Shown here one piece after another: positions 31,753-44,482 of a stretch of 64,000 bases of DNA (positions are counted from its first letter, which is position 1; each line of letters opens with the position of its first letter). The notes under the pieces were generated by a model that saw only the letters and a list, made by a program, of their open reading frames with translations, searched no databases and was not told the origin of the DNA. Position numbers and translations under genes: made by a program. The stretch is from Bilabrum cf. latius (lineage: Eukaryota > Bigyra: Bicosoecida > Bigyra > Bicosoecida), in assembly GCA_965178125.1 (NCBI GenBank), contig OZ237741.1, positions 992,001-1,056,000 of the forward strand, given 5' to 3'.

Positions 31753-34700
31753 TCACGCCGCCACCTCGATTGGCACGAACAGCGTCGCGTGGGACTCCCC
31801 CTCGATCGACAGCGCGACCCCGGCGCCCCTGCCCTCAGTCCCTCCTCTGCTGCCGGCACCAACCGCGGTCTCCCCTTCTTCCTCTTCATCTTCCTCCTCC
31901 TCTCTATTTACGTCTTCCTCGTCCTCTCCCGCCATCGCCTGCACCACGCCAGTCCCCGCTTCCACCACGGCCACGTAGTACCCCACGCCCAGGTCGCTCA
32001 CGCCGAGCTGCGCCGACCACACATCGCGCGGCGCTCCGACATCTTCCGCATCCGCAAGCTCGCATGCCCTCGCGCGCAGGAGCTCCAAGCGAGTGCCCTA
32101 GGCAGCCAGGGTTCCCAGCGTTGTTCCCTGCACTCCCGAATCATCGTGTTCGTTCATCTGATCCGCACCATTTCCGCCTGGCGTTTCCCCATCACCAACG
32201 CCAAGGGCCCACGTGAAGCCACGGACATTCGCCGGGGTCCGAAACCCGCTCATCACGGCAGGAAGGCCCGCGGACCTGAGCTTGTAGAGGTACACGCACA
32301 CCGTTGGGGGCACCGAAGGTTCGCTGGGGTTCGCTTCGGCGTCTGCAGACGCGGTGGCCTCGGCCGTGCCGTTGGTCCCGGCCCCATTGAGGCGGATGGT
32401 GAGGTGCAGCGCGCCCGAAGCAGGCACCTGCTCGTCTTCGTCCAGCAGCACAGCCCCTGTGTCCTCGTGCACCCGCGGGGGACGGGTAGCCCGGATGACT
32501 TCGCCTGGTTGGGGGAACAGCACCGCCATGCCCATCGGTTTCGGATCGCCGGCAGCAGCACTGCCTGTGCCATTGGGTCGCTGTCCCTGTTCCCGCTCCC
32601 TCTCCCGCTCCCGCTCCTGTGATTCCAGGACCTCCCACTCCGCCTCAGCCAGTTCCACCAGCGAGTGGGCCAGTGACAACGGCATCTTTGGCTTGTTCCC
32701 CAGCCACGGCAGTGCCCTGCACACGAGCGCGTGGTCCGGGTGGCACGAACGCATCACCTTCGGGTCGTAATCGTGAACGAACGTTCGCGAAGGTTCCCGG
32801 ATCCCGGCCTGGCCGCCCGACCTCCAGCTCGCCCAGGACTGAAGCAGGTGCTCGGACCATGAAGAACCAGCGCCCGGGTAGCTAGCGCCACCCGTGGGCA
32901 CCAGCTGCCCAGGCGGCAAGAACCCGCCGGTGGAGGCCTCGTCCGATGCAGCCAGCTGCGGCGACATGCCTCCCGCCGCACCTCCGAGCCCCGCGGCACC
33001 GAATCCATCTCGCCCTCGCCCTCTCCGTCGTCCATTGTCTCCTCCGCGCCGCCGGCTCGTCACCGGCTGCACCTGCATGGACTCAGGGTCTTCCGGTCCT
33101 GTTCCCCCGGAGTGTCGGTCCCTCCACTCCTTGTTCTCCAGCTCTAGTTCCCTGGCCGCCTCCAGCTCGGCCTCGTATGCCGCGGAGTCGCTGGGGGTGT
33201 ACTCCGGGTCTAGGGGCGGGCGGTGAGGATCGTCGTCATCATCGTCATCGTCATCGTCATCGTCCGAGCCCGTGCCCGTGCCCGGTTCTGGTTTGGAGGC
33301 CTGTGAGCCCGGGTCGGCTGCTGCGCCCTGCGACGCATTGCTATCATTGTCTTCACCAGTCCCTTGCTCTAGTTCCCTGTGCTTGTGGGGCTTGCCTCCG
33401 TACCACTGCCCGTTGGTGTGCAGCATGGCACCGGGGACTGCCTGCTGGCAGTGCAGCGGCCTCCAGCTGGAAGGGTCTTGTTCCTCCATCAGCAGCAGGC
33501 CGTGGGAGTCGAAGTGCAGGCCCAGGCCGGGAATCTCGCTGCCGCTGATGAACGTAAACACCGTGCCGCCGCTGCCATCTGCACCTTGCTACCCCGAGCT
33601 TGGCCACGCGTCCACGACCCCACCGGCCTGCTGCAGCCTCTTGAGCATCGGGCCGGCGACAGGATTGTTGTTGTGCTGGTGGGCGCGCACGATCGCCACG
33701 ATCCCCGCCCTCTTTAGCCACCTCCTCGTGATCGCCTCACCGAAGGCAGGGCCCCTACCCCTCGAGAGGGAGAAGGCCTGGCCCCTGTTGATGTTGAAGT
33801 CCGACCACAGGAAACCGAGGGCGGGCTGTGTGCCGGTCGGGGTTGAAGGCCAGTGCCCCCTGGCCGCAGAGGCCGCCCGCACAGCCTCCTCCTCGCTCGT
33901 TACACCAGTCGGCAGCAGCGTGAACGGCTGCACGGAGCCGTTGGCACCCCGCCTGTCGGCCTGCGCCAGAGGCACCGGATGGTGACCCCCCGCGTGGTCG
34001 GAGAACAGGTGCGCGTGCCCCGCTACCTGTCCCCACACCTGCGGCATGTGTTCCCTGGTGTCTCGCAGCCACGGGGATCGCAGCAGGCTGACGATCGGGG
34101 CGTGCAGCACGGAGATGGCACCGTCTGAGCGAGTGCGGAGGGTCGTCTCGGGGTCGTTCGACTGCGCCCGAGGCACGGCTGCCTATACGCTTGCAGACAC
34201 TACGTGCGCATCGCGGTCGCTTGCAGAGAGCAAAGGCCCGGGATCGAATCCCACTTCGAGGCCACCGTGGCACCCCTGCACGAAACCGGCTGCCGGCCTC
34301 TGCTTCCCTGTTCCCGAGCCTCCGGTTTCCTGGCTTCTCACCCCGAAGAATACGGCCACGGGCAGCGAGTCGTACATCCGTGACGTCAGCTGCGCCGCCC
34401 TCAGGATCGTGGGCCTGCCGTCCTACGTAAAAAGGCTCGCATCCTGGGGGAGGTCGTACTTGTGGAGGAGTTCCGCAAGGAAACCGCCGTTCGCGTTCTA
34501 CGATATCTGCTCGTGATTCCCCCTGGCCGCCAGCACGGTCCCGGGGGGAGAGGCGGCGGTGAGGCGGGCGATGGCGTAGATCACCTCTGCTCCGTACGTC
34601 CCCCTGTCCGTATAGTCCCCCAGCAGCAGCATCACGAACCGTCCCTGCCACACGGGTGCCACGCTCCAGTCGTCCAGCAGGTATCCCTTATTCTGGAGGT

Positions 34701-35325
34701 CGAGAAGCTGCCTGAGGAAAGAGTGGATGGACCCGTGGAGGTCGCCGAACAGAGCAACCACGGTGCCGGGAGAGACGAGGGCGCGTGTCACGTAGGAAAA
34801 CACGCCTTCCTGCTGCTCCAACTGCCCCAGTGATGACGCAGACGCCGCGTTAGGGCTATTTCCTGCATTCGAGCCCAGACCCAGGATTTCTTCCGGCGCC
34901 AGCTGGCAGTCTGAATCAGAGGTAGGGTCGTATGCCTCGTTCTCAGCGATAGCATTCAACGACTGGCCACGTGGCTGCCGCATACACTTTCCGGGCAATA
35001 TCCGCTAGCTTCCTTGCCCGCGGTGAATGGAGTAGCCGGAATCAGAGCCAAACGTGCCGTCGACAGCGGACCTGCCCCGCCCCGCCACATCGAAGAAGCC
35101 AGTGTCCAGGAGAACGCGGTGAGGATCCAGCGGACGGGAACTCGCCCCCTTGCCAGGCAGTGCGGCATGACGGAGCCACCGCTCCGAGCTGTTCAAATGG
35201 CGCGCATGCGCTGACACAAGCACCTGGAGAGACTGCACAAACGCAGCCCAGGGGATGAGGGGCTTGCCCGTCGCACCGACCACTGCGTCGTCGTTAGACG
35301 AGTACGTAAGGCCATGAGACCGGTG
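31753..35325 (-). CDS. PPP-type metallophosphoesterase (Ser/Thr phosphatase-like), long C-terminus
   Basis: A single long exon from a probable acceptor at 35326 to TGA at 31753; the 5' exon is missing. The PPP metal-binding motifs are all visible in order: FGDLHGS (GDxHG), LLGDYTDRG (GDxxDRG), AARGNHE (GNHE), then FLWSDFNINRG (cf. LLWSDP), IVRAHQH (cf. VRGHQ) and TVFTFISGS. The catalytic core is therefore intact. It is read only if TAG codons at 34498 (immediately after GNHEQIS), 34423, 34183 and 33589 are sense. Further TAGs lie at 35005 and 32098. The C-terminal half is acidic and disordered with a run of about 12 aspartates near 33240-33270. Substrates unknown. The intact active site makes the alternative, a decayed pseudogene, unlikely. 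Confidence 0.85.
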
Positions 35326-35701
35326 CTATGCTACTCCTCGCAGCACGTCGATCTAATCGCAGTGATCATTGCAGGGCAAGCGCTCGAACGTGGCTGTTGC
35401 AAAGGAAGACATGGAGCTCGCAAACTCAGGTGATTCTGAGAAAGCTCCACGCAGATGAGCCCTAGTGACGTGTCCTGCAAGTAATAATACCCCAATTATG
35501 GCTGGAAGGTACATAATTGTGTCGAAGAGTGCCTTCTAGGGGTGCATTGAAAGCCAACGCAGATGGGCCGGTGATGGGCCCCGCTATGTGACGATGGTCG
35601 ATTGCCGGTGTGCACAATGCAACACAACCTCCGTGCGGCACCACGGGCGACGTGCTGCGGCAATGTAAACCTGTGCGCAATCGATACAACCAGGGTTTCA
35701 T
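35326..35701. other. Intergenic
   Basis: 376 bp between DRC7 stop and the first located phosphatase exon. It probably contains the missing phosphatase 5' exon. No other feature seen. Confidence 0.4.
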
Positions 35702-38700
35702 TCACGCCATCCCTCCAGCCTTCCGGTACATGATCGCGAGCCGCTCGTCCGACGCGCACTTGCGCCGGTTCTCCTCCATCTTCTGCCGGAACTGCAGGTC
35801 CTGCCTCTTCCTCCTCTCCTGCAAGATGCGAATCCTGTACATGTTCTCCGCGCACAGCCTCTCGAACTCCTCCGTGGCCTCCGCGCCCTCCCCGTGCGAC
35901 CGAGCAAACTTGGACTGCCTCGCCTGCAGGTCCTCCTCCTCGCCCTCGAGCCGCCTCTGAATCACGTTGATGCGCTCCAGATAGCGCTGCTACAGGGCCT
36001 TCTAGGACCGAGCCATGATGGCCTTGGCCTCGTCGTACGTGAGAGAGTAGGGATCGTCCACCCCGATCAAGAAGGGGGCCAGGAAATCCACCTCCTCGTC
36101 CTCCTCCTCCTCGTCTGCCTCCTCCTCGGCTTGCAGAGCCACGCCGTCGCGCACCCGCTGCGCCGCCACCTCGAAGGCATCCCTCTCTAACCGCACGTTA
36201 CTTTCTTCCGAATCCCGATCCACGGCCAGCCGCTCCCCACACCTTCTCTGCCTCTCCCTCAGCCCGTCGTAGCACGCTTTCTGGAGAACAACCGCTCGCC
36301 TGAAGGCCTGGATCGCCTCGTGCTTTGTGGGCAGAGGTGCGAACGGGTCCTTGCTCACGAGTTGCATGCCCCCGTCTTCCACGGTCGTCAGGTACTGCCT
36401 CTGCGCCCTGGTGATGCGGCCCGCCGCCCGGTGGTACGTCACCAGGATCTCTTCGTCCTCCACAAGGTACTGAATCCTCTCGATGTCGTCGTGTGCTTCC
36501 GCCTCGGGGTTCCTCGCGTATCTTTCCGCCATCTTGCGGACCTCGAACTTCTTTCTGTCCCCCATCTGAAACTCATTCTTGATCGACGCCTGCACCACCC
36601 CCACGGTGCCCCCCCCCGGCCCCCCTCGCACCCCCGTGGCTTGCTGTGCCCCCGCACCGCCGCCATCGGAGCCCCCGGCCGACTCGCCCCCAAAGGTGAT
36701 GCTCCTGTAGCAGACCCTGGTCTTGGTCATGTTGGGATCGTAGTGCTCGACGATCTTGGAGCCCAAGTGCTCGATCCTGCGGAGAAGCCCGTCCTGCCTA
36801 CCGCTCCTGTAGAACTCCACCTCGCGCCTGTCCCCCTGCACGTCCCGGATCATTCGGACGCCGTCCCGCTCCCGCCCGGGGCCGAACCACTCCTCATTTG
36901 TTCCCTGGCGAGGGAGCCGTACCCTTCGGATGAGCTTGTCGTTCCTATTGGCGAACAGCTCCACCACTTTCTCCACCACTAGCCTGGCATCATCCGCGAA
37001 ATCTGTCGACCTGCACACCAGCCCGTCAGGCTGCGCAAACTCGGCAAACTCTTCTAGCCTGGCCCGGTAGAACAGCCTCACAAGCGCGCCATCGTCACCC
37101 AGCCCGTGAGCCCTCCGGACTGACGCTCGGTCCACCCGCAGCGGCCTGCACCAGGAACGGGGCACGTCGAGCACGTGTTCCCCGTCTCTCTCGTAGTCGT
37201 CCAGGTCCAGGAGAGCTTCTTCCTCGGCTTTGCTCTCGGTGGCACCGCCGGGCCCACCCTGCAGCTCACTCCCGTTGCCCTTGCCCTTGCCGGCAGAACC
37301 CCCGTGCGCCGCGCCGCTGCTGCTGCTGCTGCCCTCGCCCAACCCAACCTCCCCACCAATCACAGAGTCGCCGGCGCCCGCCCCATGACCCCCTCCCCTT
37401 CCGGGGGCACCCACGGGTGCAGGGATGAACACGATCTCCCAGTCGTCAGGATCCGTCAGGTCGAACCGAAGCCCGGCAGCCGGACCCAAGATGACCTCCC
37501 GGCACGGGTGCGACCCGAAGGGCCAGGGACCGTCCTACTCGCTTGATTTCGACTCCGAGTCCGCCCCTTCCTCCCCCGCACCCTCGCCATCATCGCCCGC
37601 TCCTGAGGCTGCATTCCCGCCGTGGGCCCCTTCCGCTCCGCCTTTCCCCCCTGCGTCTTCGGACGAAGCAGCCATGGCAGCCGCGGCGGCCGATCTTGTT
37701 CCCTCGCCCACGTCGTCCACTGTTCCCTCAACAATGGACTTGCCCGCAGCAGCCCTCTCGGCGTCCGACTTGACTTCCTCCAGGGCCAGCATGGCTTTGA
37801 CCTTGGACGGTGCCTGTGCCAGTGCGGCGGCCACCGCTCGACGCCTCCGTACGGCCCACTCCTCCTCCGACTCGCCCTCTGCCCGCTGCATGCGGGCCGG
37901 ATCGGCGGCATCTGCGGGGTCGAGAGGCACTGCGGGCGCAGAATCTGCGCCAGCAAACGACGAGGCATCAGCGGCACCATCGTGCGATGCACCATCCCCG
38001 CTCTCCGGCTCCGGAAGCGCGTCGCTGCCCTGCATGTTCACCCAGATGTTCTCCGGGTTCCACACGGACTCAACGGACACATACGGGCTGGAGTCCACCC
38101 TCCACACCTACCCGGTGCTAGGTTCCACGAACAGGTGGCAGGGCACATCCCTCCGCCCCGCCCTCACCAGCACCCAGGCGTGCGCGCGCATGCCCTGCAA
38201 GGGGTCTGCGCTTGCGCCCGCCTCGTCACCCCCATCTGCCGCGCCGTCAGGGTCCGGGAGATCCGCGGCCACGCCAGAGGTACCGATGTGGTCGTCACCC
38301 GCGAGCCATCTGTGTTCCCTGGAAATGTCCTCGTCCGACTCGTAGTTGGCCTCCTCGGCGCGGCGGGCCGCCTCCTCGGCTCGCCTCCGGTCCAGCTCCT
38401 TCTCGTACTTGGAGGACAGTTCCGGTTTGGTGGGGGGGTCGTACTTGGCGGGAGGAGGCGTGGGCGGCCTCCGGTCCCTGCCGTACATTGCCTCCTCCGG
38501 CACCCTCGCGAAGCCCGTGGTGTGCCCCGGCAGCTCAGGCGCCTTGAAGGGAGAGGGAGCCAGGGAGGTGTCAGCCAGCGCCACCCACTGTGGGGCCGTT
38601 CCGAACACGCAGTACGCGTCGTAGCCGCTGCCGAGGAGCAGCGAGGTCGTGAGGACGGATAGATCGAACGCGTCCCCGCAGCGGCGCTCAAGCACCGACG

Positions 38701-39286
38701 TGGGAGCTGGCAGGTAGTCCGGTGGCTCCACGGGGTTGGCCAGCGGCTCGTACGTGCAGTGGCGCGCGACAAAGGTAGCGATCTGGTCCAAATCGTACAG
38801 GTCTCGGACGGGAACAATCGTTGGTCTCAGTGTTGTGCAAATAAGCTTAGGCACGCCGGCCTCGTTCTCCAAAGCAAGCAGCAGCGGCCTTCGGTCAGGA
38901 AACAGCTCCACAAACTGGCGCTAAAAGTCGTCGGCGTACTGCAAGCAAAGCTCTTCTTTCTTTGAATTGGATCTATATGATGCAGGCAGCCTACTTCGAT
39001 CAATAGATGCCAACCATCGTGCCTTGCTGGGCACCGTGCCCTGTGCAGTCATTTGCTGCGTACCCATTGGAAGCCCAGCAGGGGAAACCATCGAAGTCGC
39101 TTCTACACCCTGCTCAGGAACAGCATGGCCTAGTACATCTTCGATGGAAGGTATCAAATCTTCCTCGTCGCTGTCATAATCCAGTCGAAGCAGCGGATCC
39201 ACGAACGACTGCTCGAGCTCTTTCATCAGCCTCTCTTGCTCTTGCATCTCTTCGTCCCCGCCAGCCGCTCGATCGCGTCCCTGCAT
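35702..39286 (-). CDS. DRC7: Dynein regulatory complex subunit 7 (CCDC135/FAP50-like)
   Basis: A single exon of 1,194 residues. DRC7 is part of the nexin-dynein regulatory complex in motile cilia. Diagnostic segments: PKLICTTLRPTIVPVRDLYD, the transglutaminase-like core CGDAFDLSVLTTSLLLGSGY followed by DAYCVFG, VFVEP-like HLFVEPSTG, VESVWNPENIWVNMQ, LRFDLTDPDDWE, and the long C-terminal region with LGSKIVEHYDPNMTKTRVCY. TAG codons lie at 38921, 38108 (EPSTG-TAG-VWRVDSSPY, within a conserved block), 37535, 36002 and 35990 (ARS-TAG-KAL-TAG-QRYLERINVIQ, within the conserved C-terminal helix). No TAA or TGA interrupts before the TGA at 35702. ATG at 39286 is the first plausible start. Presence of DRC7 implies motile 9+2 cilia. 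Confidence 0.92.
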
Positions 39287-39482
39287 GGTCAAATTACTTG
39301 CCTTGAAGCAATTCCTAGATTTGTGGCGGCAAGCGGAAGCTGTAGGTCTAGTGAGCCCAAAACCAGGTTGCCAACGGATTTGCCGGCGCCGCGCGAAGCG
39401 GCTCCGCAAGAAAATTATGAACTGCAACTGAAGTGCGAGCTGGCATAGTACTCGCATGAAAGGGGGAGCTTTCCAAATCAAT

Positions 39483-40664
39483 TCACCTCCATAACAGCAC
39501 CGGTCTGCTCGGCGCCTCGTAGATCGGGTGTTCCCGCCCCTCCCAAGTAAACGTCCCCACCACAGCCGGCTCGCCCGGTGGCAGCGGCCACCCGAATTCA
39601 GCGCAGCTGCCCCCATCCTTAAACGCATCTGCAGCGACGGGGGGAAGTGCAGGGGAGGAATCAGCCGGCCAAGGTTCTGCCTGCTTCCCACCAGAAGCGC
39701 CGTCCTAGCCAGGCACTTGCTCGCCGCTCGGGTCACAGTGCACCTCCTCGCTGCCATGTTCATCAGCCCCCCTGACTACCGGCCCGGGCTGGAGGAACTC
39801 AAAATCGCTCCTGAGCTCCACCATCGGGCTCAACTCGACGGCGATGGCGCTGGAAATCAGCCCGAGCCCAGCGCGGCCCGTCCGGAGAAGCAGCTCACTC
39901 TCGTCGTGCTCGCCCCCTTCAGTGCTCGTCCGGTCGCCGTCTCGCCAGTTGGTCGCAAGGCCCATCCTGCGGTGCGAGCCGGCCTCCAGCTCGTGGTACA
40001 GCCTCCCCTCTCGGCTCATTCGGAGGCGGGTTGGATCGAAATGCTGCACGAGACTCGCGCCGAACACGAGCTCGCGTCCCGAAGGGGCACTTGCTCGCTC
40101 TCCTGTGGCATCTCCTCCTTGCGCAGATTTGCGGAACGTGTGGAACACAATCGGCGTGTCAGCAGCGCGAACATAGTTCATCTCTTTCTTGCCGCACGGA
40201 CTCATCCACTAGTACCCGGCGTAGGTGGGGTGAGCCAGCGATCTGGAACGCTCGTCTGACAGCGGCCGAAGCTGGCGGAAGAAGAAGTCCAGAAATTTGT
40301 CACTTTTTAGGCTTGTCGCTATATTCTTAGGGACGGTGTCTTCAAGGAATAGCCTGCAGGGACGTCAACGAGACGAATTATAGACAAGTTAGCCATCATG
40401 ATGAAAGAATTAGCATAAACTGCGGTTGGTGACGTACTTTCGGAATACTTACCTTCCTTTGCTGTCGACAAAATAGAAGTATCGCCGCTTGTTTGCCTCA
40501 GACTCATAGAATTGTTCCTCTTGTATCTGTAGCAGCTGCATCTTCTCTTCATAGGCTCCTTCATCGTTGACTGACGAACACAGCTGACGGGTACATACCT
40601 TCCGAGCATGCCGCGGCCGAATTGGTCTCATTCGCCCACATCGCCTCGCCAACGAAACTAACAT
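39483..40664 (-). CDS. UPF0598 protein (C8orf82-like)
   Basis: Exons 40664..40453 and 40353..39483; the GTAAGT donor and GCAG acceptor join SKG-R to LFLEDTVPKN. Conserved UPF0598 features: RRYFYFVDSKGRLFLED, KFLDFFFRQLRP, MSPCGKKEMNYVRAADTPIV and a C-terminal GTFTWEGREHP block. Function is unknown; animal members are predicted mitochondrial. TAG at 40209 lies directly before the invariant SPCG motif (GY-TAG-WMSPCG), with no splice site between. A second TAG at 39705 precedes the conserved C-terminal block. TGA stop at 39483. A second small intron in the first exon (donor GTATGT near 40607) is possible. It is divergent from CDC14 with 213 bp between starts. Confidence 0.85.
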
Positions 40665-40877
40665 CCTAAATTATTGCAATACCATCCCGGATATACTCAA
40701 ACTTGAGTAACACTGCAGTGGAGAGGCAAGGATCGAGCATTCGTCACACTGCTCGGTTTCGAACAATGTGGAGCTGCTGCCGCGCCAATTGCCATAGATC
40801 TGCTTTGCCGCTTCGCGCGGCTCCCACGGCAACGCTGCGATTCCCACTCACGGTCAAAGCTGGAAGATATTGAAAGT

Positions 40878-43077
40878 ATGGCTTCAGCGCGCGGAACTGT
40901 TATGTCCGTCAAGGGATCCGTCGAAATCGTCCGGGATCGACTGTATTGGGTCAGTGTCCACTCCAGACCGAGGGACACGTCTACGATGCACTTTTTCACC
41001 ATCGACGACATTTTCACGTATTGGAATTTCTACCTAGACTTTGGACCGCTGAGTTTGGGACAGCTGTTTCGTTTCTGCCAGATAATGAGCAAGAAATTGC
41101 GAGATCCGGCGCTTGCGGGTGAGAGGGCTCCTGACTGCGGATCCACGCCTCTATCGATGAGTCGGCGGCGATAAAGTGCCCGTGTGCAGTGTAATAGTGA
41201 TAATTTCGGCGCGAGATGTTTGCGGCTTCCGAGCATTCGGTTGTGATTCGGCGATTACTGTGTCCGGAACCTTACGGCCACGGCTGCTTCACCCGGGTCT
41301 GGCAATGCTGGCTACTTGCAGCTGCATGTCTGCATGAATCGTATGGGTTTTCGTGATTGTATCATGTTTGTCAAAGTAATTGTTGCTGGTGCTCTCCAGG
41401 GATCTCTGAGCGCCGACATGCTGCCGAGTCACGTGAAACCAGCCCCTCCTGCCCATCGAACGCTCGTCCCGCATCATTTCGCAGGAAAGTAGATTTACGT
41501 ATACTCTGGTCCAGATTCAGGAAAGCGGGCGAATTCGGCGACGCTAATCGCCGCATATTCCATGCTGTACTTGGGCAGAACACCAGCTGAGGCTCACAAA
41601 CCGTTCGAGGGCGTGTATCCTCCTTTCCCGTCGTTCCATGACGCATCGCCGTGCGTATGTTCGTATATTCTTACCGTTAGAGACGTTCTTGATGGCATTT
41701 ACAAGGCTTTGCAGTGCCAATTCTTCGATTTTGACGACTTCAAGATCGAGGAGGTCGAGCACTACGAGAAGGTGAGAGCTGCCACTTACCGGACCACGAC
41801 CGGCGGCGTCGGCGCTTGCTGCGTGTAAATCGTGCATTTTTATCAAATCCAAGCAGTTCGGCCCGCGGAAGTTTGAAATGGGGTCCGTGCAGCCGTGCGG
41901 TCCGACAGCACCGGTCGACCCAGATTCCCGCACCGTGCAACCCCACACCGCCTACCTGTCCCCTTTGTTACGTGAGCAGGTAGAATATGGAGACCTTAAC
42001 TGGATCGTTAAAGGAAGATTTTTGGCATTCGCGGGCCCGCACGACGTGCGCAGCTCCTCCCCCGAGGGCTACTACACGCTGTGCCCGGACGATTACATCC
42101 CGTACTTCAAGAAGCGGGGCGTGCAGCGCGTGGTGCGCCTCAACAAGAAATATTACGACGAGAGGAGGTTCACGGGCGCGGGTTTCAAGCACACGGACCT
42201 GTACTACCTGGATGGCTCCAACCCCCCAGAGAAGGTGCTGCGCACTTTCCTTGAGACCTGCGAGCGTACCAAGGGGGCCATTGCAGTGCACTGCAAGGCG
42301 GGGCTGGGTCGGACGGGCAGCTGCATCGGGGCCTACCTCATGAAGCACCACGGCTTCACGGCCAAGGAGGTCATCGGCTGGCTGCGCGTGTGCAGGCCAG
42401 GCTCCGTGATCGGCCCGCAGCAGCAGTACCTTGAGTCCATCCAGGGACGCATGTGGAAGGAAGGGAAGGCGTTCCGGATCGCGAACGGGGGAGGCCCTGC
42501 CCCAGGTGTGCACGGCCTCAGGTCACCTTGGGAGGCGCTGGATCGCAAGAGCAAGAGCAGCGCCGCGAAGGCGGGCGAGGAGGAAGCGGGAGGAGGAGGC
42601 AGCAGGGGGAAGGCGACCGGCGGCGGGTACGGCGGGGACCCGTCCTCTGCAGCGGCCAAGGGCGGGCGCGCGAGCGCTGCGCGTGCACTCGCGGCGGAAT
42701 CGTCTCGAGCGGTCGGCAGGCCAGGCGCGATTGGTGTGGGGAGGGGGGGGTCAGCCGGTGCATCCAAGTCCGATCTCCGGTCGCACGGCAGCTTGGCCAC
42801 GGTCTCGGGGTCGAGCAGGGCAGAATCCGGCGGGACCGGGTCATTCGGGTCAACCACCATGCTGGACGGGCCCGGCACGCCGGCCTCCGTGGCATCGGAT
42901 GCGTCGCAGGGGGATTTCCTGCGGTCTGCGAAGGGCAGGCTAGCTGCGGGCGGGGCGGGCGGGGGCCTTGGGTCCTCGTTCGGCCGGTCGCCGCTCGCGG
43001 GGGGGGGCTCCTCCTCTCGTCGCACACTCGCGGCCAGCGGCAGCGGACTTCGGGGGGTAAGCGGGGGAGGCCGGTGA
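40878..43077 (+). CDS. CDC14: Cdc14-family dual-specificity phosphatase
   Basis: Exons 40878..41118, 41485..41771 and 41980..43077. The N-terminal domain shows DRLYWVSVHSRP, HFFTIDD and YLDFGPLSLGQLFRFCQIM. Exon 2 contributes IYVYSGPDSGKRANSATLIA. The catalytic domain has HCKAGLGRTGSCIGAYL (Cys-x5-Arg loop) and VCRPGSVIGPQQQYL, diagnostic for Cdc14, which counters CDK phosphorylation in mitotic exit and acts at centrosomes and basal bodies. A TAG at 41490, the second complete codon after the exon-2 acceptor, occupies the column of the second Lys in the human KKIVHY motif. Exon lengths match the human alignment without a gap around it. The C-terminal 200 residues are Gly/Ser-rich. TGA stop. 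Confidence 0.93.
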
Positions 43078-43553
43078 ATGGCTTGTGCTTGGTGTTCTCT
43101 CTTGGATCCGGGAGGGGAACAAGTGCTTTGGGGCGGACGTGTGTGCTAGGCGAGTGCTTGGTTGGGATTGAAGGAGACCTCCCTCGGGCGCCTGCGTGAC
43201 TGCCCCAGTGGTGGCGGTGGCGCTGGTCGCGCTTGCCGAAGCTAGCTCTAGCGAGCAAGCTACCGGCTCTAGGTTGCACATTTTTTTTTCGATGTTCCAA
43301 ACTAGACATGCGGTGCGCACGATGCGTTTCACACGAGGCCTAGGCAAGCTGCCCTTCACGGTTTTCAACGGATGCCAAGGAGGACGGCCGAATCGGAGGT
43401 CAATGAGGGGGCGTGCTTCAGACAAATGTTCATTTGCGCTTCGATGGCTATATCACTACCCTGTCGGGCAGAACTGGCTCAAACCACACAGTCGTCCATG
43501 CGGACCGATACAGTCCAGGCTTGCGCCCTACCTTGCGGATCGATCCGCCCAAC
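43078..43553. other. Intergenic
   Basis: 476 bp between the convergent CDC14 and RPS9 stops. No gene or RNA recognised. Confidence 0.5.
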
Positions 43554-44117
43554 TCAGTTGTCGCCGCCGGCCTGGCCCACCTTCTTCTTCGTCTTGCGGC
43601 CATGGCGGTCCTCGTGTCCGATGGCAGAGCGCAACGAGTAGTCGATGCCGCCCTCCGAGTCGGTGCGGACCATGAACGAAGGCACGTCAACAAGCTGGCC
43701 GTTCACGGCCATGTGCCTCTGCTTGATCATCACGCGGGCCTGGTGGATAGTCTGGGCAAACTTGCGCTCCTTGGCGATGGTCTGCAGGCGCCGGTCCAGG
43801 AACTTGCGGGTACCAAGGCGCAGGATGTCATCCAGCGTCTTCTCGCTCTCGGACAGCAGCCCGTGGCGAACCATGCGGCGCAGCAGGGCATCGCCCTCGA
43901 AGATGCGCTTAGGATCCTTCTCATCCAGGGTGAGCAGCTTGCGGGCGGCCTTTCGGGTCTTCGCCAGCAGCAGCTGCACACGCCAAACCTCGCGCTTGCA
44001 GCGCAGTCCGTACTCGCCGAGGATCTTCAGCTCCTGGTCGATGCGCTCCTTCTCGAAAGGACGACGAGGGGTGGAGAAGGTCTTGCCATAGCTCCTGTGC
44101 CTCGAGCACTTCGGCAT
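43554..44117 (-). CDS. RPS9: 40S ribosomal protein uS4 (RPS9)
   Basis: 187 residues, single exon, full length for the family. It binds 18S rRNA early in small-subunit assembly. Motifs: [53 protein letters not shown], the S4 domain [13 protein letters not shown] and [19 protein letters not shown], and [20 protein letters not shown]. It contains no TAG, as expected for a highly expressed gene if TAG is a rare codon. Stop TGA. Confidence 0.97.
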   Translation of the reverse strand: MPKCSRHRSYGKTFSTPRRPFEKERIDQELKILGEYGLRCKREVWRVQLLLAKTRKAARKLLTLDEKDPKRIFEGDALLRRMVRHGLLSESEKTLDDILRLGTRKFLDRRLQTIAKERKFAQTIHQARVMIKQRHMAVNGQLVDVPSFMVRTDSEGGIDYSLRSAIGHEDRHGRKTKKKVGQAGGDN

Positions 44118-44482
44118 ATTGCCAAAGCTGCGAAGGAAAAAGGTGGTCTGGGGAGTTGCAACGAAACACTGGTGGCCATGGCTGGAGTTGGCTGCTTCAG
44201 CGGATCACGCTTGTCAGAAACATAATTGAAACACGCTAGTACAACATATTTCACGCAGCACGAAACGATCAAGTCGTAGCTCAGCTCACAATCCACGAAA
44301 ATATACTTCTCGCGCTTCATGGTTGGTTGATCCGATCTGCTGTATCTTTGTTGCGTTTGGTTTCAAATAACTCAGATAAGGATGCCCTCGGCATCGACTT
44401 ACACAAATTTGTGCTTGCGCGCTCCATTTCCTGCGCCATGCAGCGCTTTTTGAATGGAATGAGATAGATCAATCCTGTCCCG
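44118..44482. promoter_or_regulatory. Divergent promoter region, RPS9 and QCR7
   Basis: 365 bp between the divergently transcribed ribosomal protein and complex III genes. It must contain both promoters. I see no TATA box or known motif that I would name. Confidence 0.35.
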
